Source: Helicobacteraceae bacterium (lineage in GTDB: Bacteria > Campylobacterota > Campylobacteria > Campylobacterales > Sulfurimonadaceae). Taken from it: a DNA stretch of 6,462 nt. Position 1 is the stretch's first letter. Each line of letters begins with the position of its first letter. Below the pieces are notes generated by a model, which had not been told where the DNA came from, searched no databases, and saw nothing but the letters and a program-made list of their open reading frames with translations. Both the position numbers and the translations under genes were made by a program. The stretch lies in NCBI GenBank assembly GCA_947497635.1, contig CANMHZ010000069.1:1-6462 (forward strand). Reading direction: 5' to 3'. Shown here piece by piece: positions 1-5,916 of this stretch.

Positions 1-600
1 GTTATGTGCTTGAGCATATTTTAGTGCTTTTTGGATCAGAATACGGTGGACGGAGTAGGGGGAATGAATGGCGATTGAGGGATAAAATCCTTCACGGCGT
101 ACTTCTTGAGATGCAAATAATCGCTCTTGAAAATCACCATAAAGTGCATCTGCCATAAGGGGATCTGAACCGATAAGTTCATTAAAAAAAACTACTTTTT
201 GAGGCGTTTTTGCACACGCTTCGAGATCAAATCCATACGAACTTACGGCACCAAAAGCGGTGATACCATTCTTGAGCATCAATTGTGTGGCGTGTTGCAT
301 ACATTCAGTATCACAGCTATTGATTAGCTCGTCACGGTTGGAAATAACACTGGAAAGCCACGGCATAAACTCTCCATAGGTGAGAGTAGAACGGTTGGCA
401 CTAAACTCAAGATGAACGTGGGGATTGATTAGCCCACTCATTAGCACTGAACCCTCTCCTAGCTCTTCACACACGTCGCCGTACGTGGCTCTAAGTTCAT
501 CATTGGGGGCAATGGTTATGATAGTTTTATCAAATACGATTCCGTGATTACGTAAAATCGTATCGGGGGTAAAAATAACGTCAGAAAGAACTATCTTCAC
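1..600 (-). CDS. mqnF: Aminofutalosine deaminase family hydrolase (MqnF-like), 3' part cut off by window edge
   Basis: This is the first 200 codons of an amidohydrolase-superfamily enzyme; the C-terminus lies beyond position 1. Seen: an N-terminal beta-rich stretch, then the metal-binding motif NPHVHLEF with His61 and His63, and a later strand IAIHSPYSVH whose His179 fits the third metal-ligand His. Family knowledge: Campylobacterota homologues (HP0267, Cj0067 type) deaminate 6-amino-6-deoxyfutalosine to futalosine in the futalosine route to menaquinone, in the cytoplasm. They are often misnamed chlorohydrolase or generic metal-dependent hydrolase. The start is GTG at 600, chosen because AAAGG lies six bases upstream and the protein begins with the expected short strand (MKIVLSDVIFTP). 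The gene is transcribed divergently from the response regulator. The hydrolase superfamily is clear; the exact substrate is inferred from motif and neighbourhood (aroQ and folK nearby, as in Campylobacter). The distal metal-site residues cannot be checked here. Confidence 0.8.
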   Translation of the reverse strand, partial: MKIVLSDVIFTPDTILRNHGIVFDKTIITIAPNDELRATYGDVCEELGEGSVLMSGLINPHVHLEFSANRSTLTYGEFMPWLSSVISNRDELINSCDTECMQHATQLMLKNGITAFGAVSSYGFDLEACAKTPQKVVFFNELIGSDPLMADALYGDFQERLFASQEVRREGFYPSIAIHSPYSVHRILIQKALKYAQAHN

Positions 601-640
601 AATAAACCTTTTGGAAATAAAAATTGAGAATATAAGCAGA

Positions 641-646
641 AGTATA
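641..646 (-). promoter_or_regulatory. Probable sigma-70 -10 box of the mqnF-like gene
   Basis: On the minus strand the bases read TGCTATACT, an extended -10 (TGn) followed by TATACT, five of six matches to TATAAT. It would start transcription near 634 and leave a leader of about 34 bases before the GTG at 600. No good -35 is visible, which is normal in Campylobacterota. Called from sequence only. Confidence 0.55.
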
Positions 647-673
647 GCAGGCTTTTTTTTAGTGAAGATAAGC

Positions 674-679
674 TACAAT
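674..679 (+). promoter_or_regulatory. Probable sigma-70 -10 box of the response regulator-CheC-GGDEF unit
   Basis: TACAAT (five of six matches to TATAAT) lies downstream of a run of eight T at 653-660, the T-rich upstream pattern typical of Campylobacterota housekeeping promoters. The start of transcription would be near 686, giving a leader of about 60 bases. The run of T falls where a -35 would be expected. Its footprint overlaps that of the divergent promoter. Confidence 0.45.
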
Positions 680-730
680 CGTACAAGTTATATTAAGAAA
701 TTATCATACTATTGTTATCACATAGTATTA

Positions 731-737
731 AAGAGAG
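731..737 (+). promoter_or_regulatory. Ribosome binding site that sets the response regulator start
   Basis: AAGAGAG lies eight bases before the ATG at 746. An in-frame ATG exists far upstream at 611, but the 45 residues it would add are basic and aromatic, unlike any receiver domain, and would cover the promoter. The family's invariant beginning (MKVLVVDDS) starts exactly at 746. Confidence 0.6.
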
Positions 738-745
738 TGGGAAGC

Positions 746-1105
746 ATGAAAGTACTCGTAGTGGATGATTCAAAATTAGCACGATTATCACTAATTAAAG
801 TATTAAAGGAGTTTGAACCTTCTGCTGAGATATTTGAAGGGGAAAATGGCGCTGTTGCGGTAGAACTTTTCAAAAGTGAAAGACCGAGAGTCGTTTTTTT
901 GGATTTGACAATGCCGGTGATGGATGGTTACGAGGCTTTAAAAATTATTATGGAAATTGATCCAAAAGCGCAAGTCGTGGTGGTTTCAGCTGATATTCAA
1001 ACACAGGCACAAGAATTTGTTCTTCAACTTGGGGCAAAAATGATGGTTCCTAAACCAATCAATTCAGAGAAGATGTTGGCTGTTCTTCAGCAGCTAGTTT
1101 TTTAA
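746..1105 (+). CDS. Single-domain CheY-like response regulator
   Basis: This is a stand-alone receiver domain of 119 residues with no output domain, so it should act by protein-protein contact, as CheY does. Seen: the acidic pair Asp7-Asp8, the phospho-acceptor Asp53 in FLDLTMPVMDG, Ser81 at the conserved Thr/Ser switch position (VVVSAD), and Lys103 in the KPI motif near the C-terminus. All residues needed for phosphorylation are present. The start at 746 gives the normal family length; a longer in-frame reading from 611 is not credible. It is the first gene of a three-gene unit, 18 bases before a CheC-type phosphatase that is its likely partner (inferred). It could be a chemotaxis CheY or a dedicated regulator of the downstream cyclase. 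No histidine kinase is encoded nearby, so the phosphodonor is unknown. Confidence 0.93.
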   Translation: MKVLVVDDSKLARLSLIKVLKEFEPSAEIFEGENGAVAVELFKSERPRVVFLDLTMPVMDGYEALKIIMEIDPKAQVVVVSADIQTQAQEFVLQLGAKMMVPKPINSEKMLAVLQQLVF

Positions 1106-1123
1106 GTATATTTAAGGAATACG

Positions 1124-1741
1124 ATGCAAGTAAGTGAATTTTCAGAGGATCATTTGGATGTTCTCAAGGAGTTGATGAATATTGCAATGGGAAATGCAAC
1201 GGCGTCTATTGCCGATTTACTCCAAGCGTTTGGAACGATGCACATCCCCTACATTTCAGTGAGCGATATGGACGGATTAAAATTATTTATTGAAGAAACA
1301 ATTCCATCTGATCCTAGATACTATGTTACAAAGCAACTATTTGGTGGTGAATTTGGAGGTGAATTTATTTTTGTTATGACGAATGAATCGGCATTTAATC
1401 TTGGAAATTATTTGTATGATGTTTCTGAGCCAAACAGTGCAGATATTCTTGATGCCGTGATTGAATTGACAAATATTCTGAGTGCAACAATTATTAGCCG
1501 TTTAACCGAAGAGCTTAACACAAAAGTGCAATTTTTTGTCCCTTCCACCGAAGTAATAGATGGAAACCATCTTATTGGGGTAGATGAGACTCTTAATTAT
1601 CATAAAATCATTATTGTCAGTACTCAGATGATATTTCAAAACCAGAATATTAGTGGGCATATTTTTATTTTAACAAAAGATGAAATGATTGAACGGCTTC
1701 GAACATTAATCGATCAAAAATTGGAAGAGTTATACGCATGA
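1124..1741 (+). CDS. cheC: CheC-type CheY-P phosphatase
   Basis: This 205-residue cytoplasmic protein matches the length of Bacillus CheC (about 209). The family active-site pattern is D/S-x3-E-x2-N-x22-P, and it appears twice with exact spacing: Asp12, Glu16, Asn19, Pro42 in the first half, and Asp110, Glu114, Asn117, Pro140 in the second. Two intact sites favour CheC over CheX, which has one. It is not FliY because no C-terminal SpoA (FliN-like) domain follows. Known role of the family: removal of phosphate from CheY-P. The probable substrate is the receiver protein encoded 18 bases upstream (inferred). No cheD partner is visible in the window. The start has AAGGA at 1114-1118 and a five-base spacer. 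The stop codon overlaps the start of the diguanylate cyclase gene (ATGA), which suggests translational coupling. Confidence 0.88.
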   Translation: MQVSEFSEDHLDVLKELMNIAMGNATASIADLLQAFGTMHIPYISVSDMDGLKLFIEETIPSDPRYYVTKQLFGGEFGGEFIFVMTNESAFNLGNYLYDVSEPNSADILDAVIELTNILSATIISRLTEELNTKVQFFVPSTEVIDGNHLIGVDETLNYHKIIIVSTQMIFQNQNISGHIFILTKDEMIERLRTLIDQKLEELYA

Positions 1742-2697
1742 TGGAAAGATTAGACTATTGTACGATAGTGTTTGATTCCTTGGAGAATGGGACGTTAATT
1801 GTTGATGAAGAGTGTATTGTGCAGTCATGGAATAAATGGCTAGAAATCAATACGGGGATTATGTCGGAATTAATTATTGGAAAAAACTTGGAAGAATTTT
1901 ATCCTGAAATTGATTACAAAGGGTTTCAGCGTAAAATTCGTACGACTCTTCGGCTGAATACTCCCACATTTTATGATGCTTCGTTAAGTAACCGTTTCAT
2001 TACTATTCCACGTAATAAAATTACTACTTCTTTATTAACTACAATGCAACTACAAGTAACCATATCTCCTTATATGGTTGAGATGAAACGGGTAATGGTC
2101 TCAATTCATGATATTAGTGATCTTCATGAACTTAAGATTACTCTTCAGCAAAAGATGGCTGAGATTGTTCATTTGAATAGTATATTGACTCAAGATCGAA
2201 AAAGAATTGAAATTCTTTCCGTAACGGATCCTTTGACAAAACTCTATAATCGGCAAAAATTTAATGACGTTTTTGAGATGATGTTACTGCGACGGCATTG
2301 GAATGAAAAAAACTCTTTCGGATTGATTATTGTTGATATAGATGATTTTAAAAAAGTGAACGATATTTATGGACATCAAAGAGGAGACAAGACGCTAATC
2401 ACAGTTGCTAATACCCTTTCTGCAACCACTCGGATGGGTGATATTTTAGCGAGGTGGGGTGGTGAAGAATTTGTTGTTTTAGTTCCTGACGTGGATAAGG
2501 AGAAGATTCTTTTTGTCGCGGAAAAACTTAGAAGTGCTGTTGAAAATATCAATATTTCTGAGGTGGGGTCGATTACTGTATCTTTGGGTGTAAGTCTTTT
2601 TACTGAGAATGATATAGAAGAGACGATGATGCACCGAGCAGATGTAGCATTATATAAGGCTAAGAATAATGGACGAAATCGCGTTGAATTTATCTAA
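1738..2697 (+). CDS. PAS-GGDEF diguanylate cyclase
   Basis: This 319-residue protein is predicted to make cyclic di-GMP from two GTP. Order of parts: a PAS-like sensor domain at about residues 5-128 (LIVDEECIVQSWN is typical of a PAS N-terminus), a short linker helix or coiled coil at about 129-160, then a GGDEF domain from about 161 (DPLTKLYNR). Catalytic features are intact: metal ligand Asp200 in IVDIDDFKKVND, Asn208, Asp217 and the active loop GGEEF at 241-245. An inhibitory I-site, Arg232-x-x-Asp235, sits five residues before GGEEF, so product feedback is expected. I see no signal peptide or membrane segment, so it is cytoplasmic. Two adjacent ATG codons (1738, 1741) are possible starts; both are served by GGAAGAG at 1723-1729. 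The first overlaps the cheC stop. The PAS ligand is unknown. Confidence 0.93.
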   Translation: MMERLDYCTIVFDSLENGTLIVDEECIVQSWNKWLEINTGIMSELIIGKNLEEFYPEIDYKGFQRKIRTTLRLNTPTFYDASLSNRFITIPRNKITTSLLTTMQLQVTISPYMVEMKRVMVSIHDISDLHELKITLQQKMAEIVHLNSILTQDRKRIEILSVTDPLTKLYNRQKFNDVFEMMLLRRHWNEKNSFGLIIVDIDDFKKVNDIYGHQRGDKTLITVANTLSATTRMGDILARWGGEEFVVLVPDVDKEKILFVAEKLRSAVENINISEVGSITVSLGVSLFTENDIEETMMHRADVALYKAKNNGRNRVEFI

Positions 2698-2699
2698 GT

Positions 2700-2720
2700 A
2701 AGGGCGAATAACCCCTTTTT
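2700..2720 (+). terminator. Weak possible rho-independent terminator after the GGDEF gene
   Basis: AAGGG at 2700-2704 can pair with CCCTT at 2713-2717 across an eight-base loop, and the T run continues to 2720. The stem is only five pairs and partly uses the T run, so termination may be incomplete. It sits directly between the signalling unit and the aroQ promoter boxes. Confidence 0.35.
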
Positions 2721-2727
2721 AGTTCCT

Positions 2728-2733
2728 TATAAT
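2728..2733 (+). promoter_or_regulatory. Candidate upstream -10 box for the aroQ-flagellar operon
   Basis: This is a perfect TATAAT preceded by T-rich DNA (2716-2728). It would start transcription near 2740, about 43 bases before the aroQ ATG. It lies 17 bases upstream of a second perfect TATAAT. Confidence 0.5.
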
Positions 2734-2744
2734 CTATCTATGCG

Positions 2745-2750
2745 TATAAT
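2745..2750 (+). promoter_or_regulatory. Candidate downstream -10 box for the aroQ-flagellar operon
   Basis: This is a second perfect TATAAT, with TG four bases upstream of the hexamer. It would start transcription near 2757, leaving a leader of about 26 bases that includes AAGG at 2772-2775 as ribosome binding site. No sigma-54 (GG-N10-GC) or sigma-28 pattern is seen here. That fits early, housekeeping-sigma expression of flhF, flhG and fliA. Confidence 0.55.
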
Positions 2751-2782
2751 CTACCATTTAGAAGTTAAATTAAGGTTTTTAT

Positions 2783-3259
2783 ATGAAAATTGCAGTCATT
2801 CAAGGTCCAAATCTCAATATGTTAGGTGTTCGTGACACTCAAGTGTACGGTCCAATGCGCTTGGAACAAATTCACGCGCAAATGAAAGATTTTGCAGGGC
2901 AAAATGGTGTTGAAATTGAGTTTTATCAAAGTAACCTTGAGGGTGAAATTGTTGATCGTATCCAAGAATGTTATGGAGATGTTGATGGAATCATTATCAA
3001 TCCAGCGGCGTATACTCATACATCAATCGCGATTCGCGATGCAATAAGTGCCGTTAATATTCCGACAATTGAAGTACACATCAGCAATATTTATCGTCGT
3101 GAAGAATTTCGTCAAAAAAGTATGACGGCGCCTGCTTGTACCTCGTCTATTATCGGGTTTGGTCCGTTTGGATATCATTTGGCGATGGTAGGAATGATGC
3201 AGATTTTGAGTGAAATTCAAGCAATGCGCCAAGCACAGCAGGATGAGACACAAGTATAA
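2783..3259 (+). CDS. aroQ: Type II 3-dehydroquinate dehydratase
   Basis: AroQ removes water from 3-dehydroquinate to give 3-dehydroshikimate, step three of the shikimate pathway, in the cytoplasm as a dodecamer of small subunits. The 158-residue length is normal. Seen: the N-terminal signature GPNLNMLG at 8-15, lid Arg17 and catalytic Tyr22, the NLEGEIVDRI segment with Glu54, substrate-binding Asn73 in IINPAAYTHTS with His79, catalytic His99 in EVHISN, Arg110 in the lid-side loop, and the closing GFGPFGYHLA at 125-134. The ATG at 2783 has AAGG at 2772-2775 with a seven-base spacer. It is the first gene of the operon that leads into flhF-flhG-fliA, and folK follows after two bases. In Helicobacter a prolidase gene lies between aroQ and folK; it is absent here. 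Confidence 0.97.
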   Translation: MKIAVIQGPNLNMLGVRDTQVYGPMRLEQIHAQMKDFAGQNGVEIEFYQSNLEGEIVDRIQECYGDVDGIIINPAAYTHTSIAIRDAISAVNIPTIEVHISNIYRREEFRQKSMTAPACTSSIIGFGPFGYHLAMVGMMQILSEIQAMRQAQQDETQV

Positions 3260-3261
3260 GG

Positions 3262-3783
3262 ATGGCGCTCTCTCGACAACTGGATAAACGTCATATTATT
3301 TTTATTAATCGAATGTTTCCCATGAAGATTCGAGAAGAGAAGGTGTCTCGTTATAGTGTTATTTTTGGGGTTGGGGGTAATGTTGGTGATGTAAGGCGGC
3401 GATTGAATCATTTGTGGATTTATTTAAGTCGTTTATCTCAGATTCAAAGGGTTCAGACGGGAGTTATTCTAAAAAATCCTCCATTTGGATATACAAAGCA
3501 GGCTGATTTTTTTAATACAGTAATAGAAATTTCTACGTCACTTCAACCTAGAGCCCTTTTGCGGTTGGTGTGGAGAATTGAAAAACATTTTGGACGGGTA
3601 CGAAGTTTCCCCAATGCTCCTCGGACGTTAGATTTGGATATACTTTTTTTTGACAATCGGCGTATCCATTATCCGGAACTTACCATTCCACACCCTCACT
3701 GGAGCTCGCGCGCCAGCGTTAAAATCCCACTGCGGAGTATGAATCGCACTTTTCGGAGACAGTATGAAAATTTTAACGTTTAG
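3262..3783 (+). CDS. folK: 6-hydroxymethyl-7,8-dihydropterin pyrophosphokinase (HPPK)
   Basis: FolK transfers pyrophosphate from ATP to 6-hydroxymethyl-7,8-dihydropterin in folate synthesis. Seen: FGVGGNVGD at 35-43 (the usual LGSNLGD element), NPPFGYTKQADFFNTV at 72-87 for pterin binding, then GRVR with Arg112 and Arg114, and APRTLDLDILFF with Arg121, Asp124 and Asp126, the two magnesium-binding aspartates. IPHPH at 142-146 supplies the His equivalent to E. coli His115. About 30 extra residues precede the catalytic core; my recollection is that Campylobacterota FolK proteins often carry such an extension. The start is uncertain. AAGG sits directly against the ATG at 3262, so the better binding site may be GGATGAGA at 3241-3248. 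In-frame ATGs at 3313 and 3322 have no good site. The 3' end overlaps flhF by 20 bases in another frame. Confidence 0.93.
   Translation: MALSRQLDKRHIIFINRMFPMKIREEKVSRYSVIFGVGGNVGDVRRRLNHLWIYLSRLSQIQRVQTGVILKNPPFGYTKQADFFNTVIEISTSLQPRALLRLVWRIEKHFGRVRSFPNAPRTLDLDILFFDNRRIHYPELTIPHPHWSSRASVKIPLRSMNRTFRRQYENFNV
3755..3759 (+). promoter_or_regulatory. Ribosome binding site for flhF inside the folK end
   Basis: GGAGA lies four bases before the ATG at 3764, within the last codons of folK. It supports the flhF start despite the 20-base overlap and suggests translational coupling of the two genes. Confidence 0.65.
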
Positions 3784-5026
3784 CGGTTCTACTCCAGCAG
3801 AAGCACTTAAAAAGGCGCAACTGGAAGTGGGTGAGGATGCAATGCTTATCGAAACCCGTGAGATTCAAAAAAAATCACTGGGGAAAACGGCTCTTTATGA
3901 GATTGTCGTTGGTATTGAAAAAGAAGCGGCTCCAAAAGCTCCTGCTAAATCCAGAGAGCCATTGACGCAACAACGTCCGCTGGCCCAGAAAAGCAATGAT
4001 GTTCTTTATAATATTTCAGAAGCAGCAAAACAAATTTCTAAAATTGCAGAAGTAACGAATGAAGAACGCTCACCCAAGAGAGAAAATTTTGTTCAAAGTG
4101 AAGATCTGAAAAAAATTAAAGATGAAATTGAGAAGCTAGGGGATAAGGTCAAGCTGATCCAAAATATGTTTTGGGAGGAAAAATCTCCAAAAAACTCTTT
4201 TCCCATTCCTCCTGAATTTGCAGAAATTTATCGACTTGCCCAGCAAAGTGGGATGAACCAAGAACATTTGGATGAAATTATGCAACTGACGTTGGAGCAT
4301 ATGCCCTCAAAAATGCGAGAAAATTCAGAAACGGTTAAGCGCTATTTTCAGACGTTATTGCGTAAGATGATTCCTGTGAGGATGGAGAGTTTCCCTAGAG
4401 CAGGAAGTAAAAAAGTTGTAATGCTTGTAGGTCCCACGGGAGTGGGGAAAACGACTTCGATTGCTAAGCTTGCCGCTCGCTATTCGTATTTTTTGGATAA
4501 AAAGTATAAAGTGGGATTGGTGGTTCTTGATACGTATCGCATTGGCGCAGTAGAACAGCTCATGCAGTATGCACGGATGATGAAGCTGGGGATTGAGACA
4601 GTGGTTGACCCGCCTGAATTTTCAAATGCCCTCAATGCTTTACGTTACAGTGATTATATTTTGATAGATACAATGGGGTCTTCACCCTATGATAAGGATA
4701 AAATTGAAAAAATTTATGACTGCTTACGTTCCAATTCAACTGAATATAGCGTTGATGTCGTGTTAGTACTCCCAAGTTCTATTAAATTCGAGGATTTGAA
4801 AATAACATATGAAAATTTTGCTCCATTAGGGATTGATACGATGATGTTTACGAAGCTTGATGAAACGCGTGGTTTTGGAAATATTTTTTCATTAGTCTAT
4901 GAAACAAAAATACCAATTAGTTATTTTTCGATAGGACAAGAAGTTCCCGAAGATTTAGTGGTATCAAGCAGTGATTTTTTAATTGATTGTTTATTACACG
5001 GATTTCATAAAGGTGAGCCATCATGA
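3764..5026 (+). CDS. flhF: Flagellar SRP-type GTPase FlhF
   Basis: FlhF is the third SRP-family GTPase beside Ffh and FtsY. It places new flagella, usually at a cell pole, and in Campylobacter also influences flagellar gene expression. At 420 residues it has the expected three parts. A B domain covers about 1-140, with a conserved beginning (MKILTFSGSTPAEAL) and a charged, coiled-coil-like stretch at about 85-135. An N domain covers about 145-210. The G domain covers about 215-420: P-loop GPTGVGKT at 223-230, DTYRIGAVEQ at 256-265, G3 DTMGSSP at 302-308, G4 TKLDETRGFGN at 363-373 and G5 GQEVPEDL at 391-398. The G3 loop differs from the common DTAGRSP. The start overlaps folK, and the stop overlaps flhG (ATGA), so FlhF and its regulator FlhG are probably made together. 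Family assignment is secure. Confidence 0.97.
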   Translation: MKILTFSGSTPAEALKKAQLEVGEDAMLIETREIQKKSLGKTALYEIVVGIEKEAAPKAPAKSREPLTQQRPLAQKSNDVLYNISEAAKQISKIAEVTNEERSPKRENFVQSEDLKKIKDEIEKLGDKVKLIQNMFWEEKSPKNSFPIPPEFAEIYRLAQQSGMNQEHLDEIMQLTLEHMPSKMRENSETVKRYFQTLLRKMIPVRMESFPRAGSKKVVMLVGPTGVGKTTSIAKLAARYSYFLDKKYKVGLVVLDTYRIGAVEQLMQYARMMKLGIETVVDPPEFSNALNALRYSDYILIDTMGSSPYDKDKIEKIYDCLRSNSTEYSVDVVLVLPSSIKFEDLKITYENFAPLGIDTMMFTKLDETRGFGNIFSLVYETKIPISYFSIGQEVPEDLVVSSSDFLIDCLLHGFHKGEPS

Positions 5027-5895
5027 CACATCAAGCCGCAAAACTCGAAGAACTGGTTCGACAAAATGCGTATGTAATTCCTAAGAAAACTCGTTTTGTT
5101 GCTATTACAAGTGGTAAAGGGGGCGTTGGTAAAAGTACAATTGCTTCGAATATGGCTTATGTTATGGCAAAGCATGGATTAAAAGTGGGAATTTTTGATG
5201 CGGACATAGGACTTGCTAATCTTGATGTCATGTTTAATGTAAAGATTCAAAAAAATATTCTTCATGTTCTTCGTGGAGAAGCAACCGTTGCCGAGATTTT
5301 GGTTCCGATTGAGCAAAATTTGGTGCTTATTCCGGGAGAGAGTGGTGAAGAGATTTTTAAATACGCTTCAGCAGGATTGTTTGAACGTTTTATGAATGAT
5401 GCTCATGTATTGGATGATTTGGATGTTATGATCATTGATACAGGGGCTGGAATTGGGGAGCATACACAGCTTTTCTTGCGTGCGTGCGATGATGTTATTG
5501 TTGTAACAGTTCCTGATCCTGCCGCCATTACGGATGCGTATGCTACGATAAAAATCACCTCACGATTGCGTAATGAAATTAATGTCATTATGAATCAAGT
5601 TCGTAACACGCAAGAGGCAACTGCTTTGTTTGAGAAAATTCAAAAAGTAGCCGCGCTTAATATTGGCAATCAGTTGCAACTTAATTTTTTAGGACATGTC
5701 TCATCGGATCAAAAAGTCTCTATGAGTGTTAAAAAAAGGGCATTATATACCCGTGAGTTTCCGATGTCGGCTCCCTCGAAAGAGTTGGAGATGATTGTTA
5801 AGAAGATTGCTAAAAAATTGGAACGGAATGTGCTAGCAATACCTGAAGAAAGTGGGCTTAGCGGGTTATTTAAACGACTAATGGAACACTTTTAA
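5023..5895 (+). CDS. flhG: Flagellar number regulator FlhG (MinD-like ATPase)
   Basis: FlhG, also called YlxH or FleN, is a MinD-like ATPase that limits flagellar number and stimulates the GTPase activity of FlhF. At 290 residues it is of normal length. Seen: an N-terminal HQAAKLEELV segment resembling the DQAxxLR motif that activates FlhF, deviant Walker A GKGGVGKST at 31-39 with signature Lys32 and Lys37, DADIGLANLD at 59-68, and Walker B VMIIDTGAGIG at 135-145 with Asp139. The C-terminal segment GLSGLFKRLMEHF at 278-290 can form a short amphipathic helix, as expected of a MinD-type membrane-targeting sequence (inferred). The start has AAAGGTGAG at 5009-5016 with six bases before the ATG, inside the end of flhF. 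A gap of 21 bases separates it from the next gene. Confidence 0.96.
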   Translation: MTHQAAKLEELVRQNAYVIPKKTRFVAITSGKGGVGKSTIASNMAYVMAKHGLKVGIFDADIGLANLDVMFNVKIQKNILHVLRGEATVAEILVPIEQNLVLIPGESGEEIFKYASAGLFERFMNDAHVLDDLDVMIIDTGAGIGEHTQLFLRACDDVIVVTVPDPAAITDAYATIKITSRLRNEINVIMNQVRNTQEATALFEKIQKVAALNIGNQLQLNFLGHVSSDQKVSMSVKKRALYTREFPMSAPSKELEMIVKKIAKKLERNVLAIPEESGLSGLFKRLMEHF

Positions 5896-5916
5896 TATTT
5901 CGTCAAAAGGTTCGTA

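Noticed and set aside
611..745. In-frame upstream extension of the response regulator from an ATG at 611
   Set aside because: The added 45 residues do not resemble a receiver or any other domain, cover the probable promoter, and lack a ribosome binding site. The family start fits 746.
1124..1741. Reading the phosphatase gene as FliY or FliN
   Set aside because: No SpoA domain follows, the length is that of CheC alone, and it is not beside fliM in this window.
2822..3411. Minus-strand open frames opposite aroQ and folK
   Set aside because: They lie fully or largely antisense to well-conserved genes, have no recognisable domains and are short. They are shadows of the real coding frame.
3700..3720. 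Short GC-rich patch near the end of folK as a possible recombination scar
   Set aside because: The reading frame and the expected FolK C-terminal order (PHPHW, Arg150, then SV-x-IPL) continue without a break. It is only a local run of GC-rich codons.
5403..5588. Minus-strand open frame opposite flhG
   Set aside because: It is antisense to the conserved Walker B region of flhG, and its composition is explained by the sense codons.
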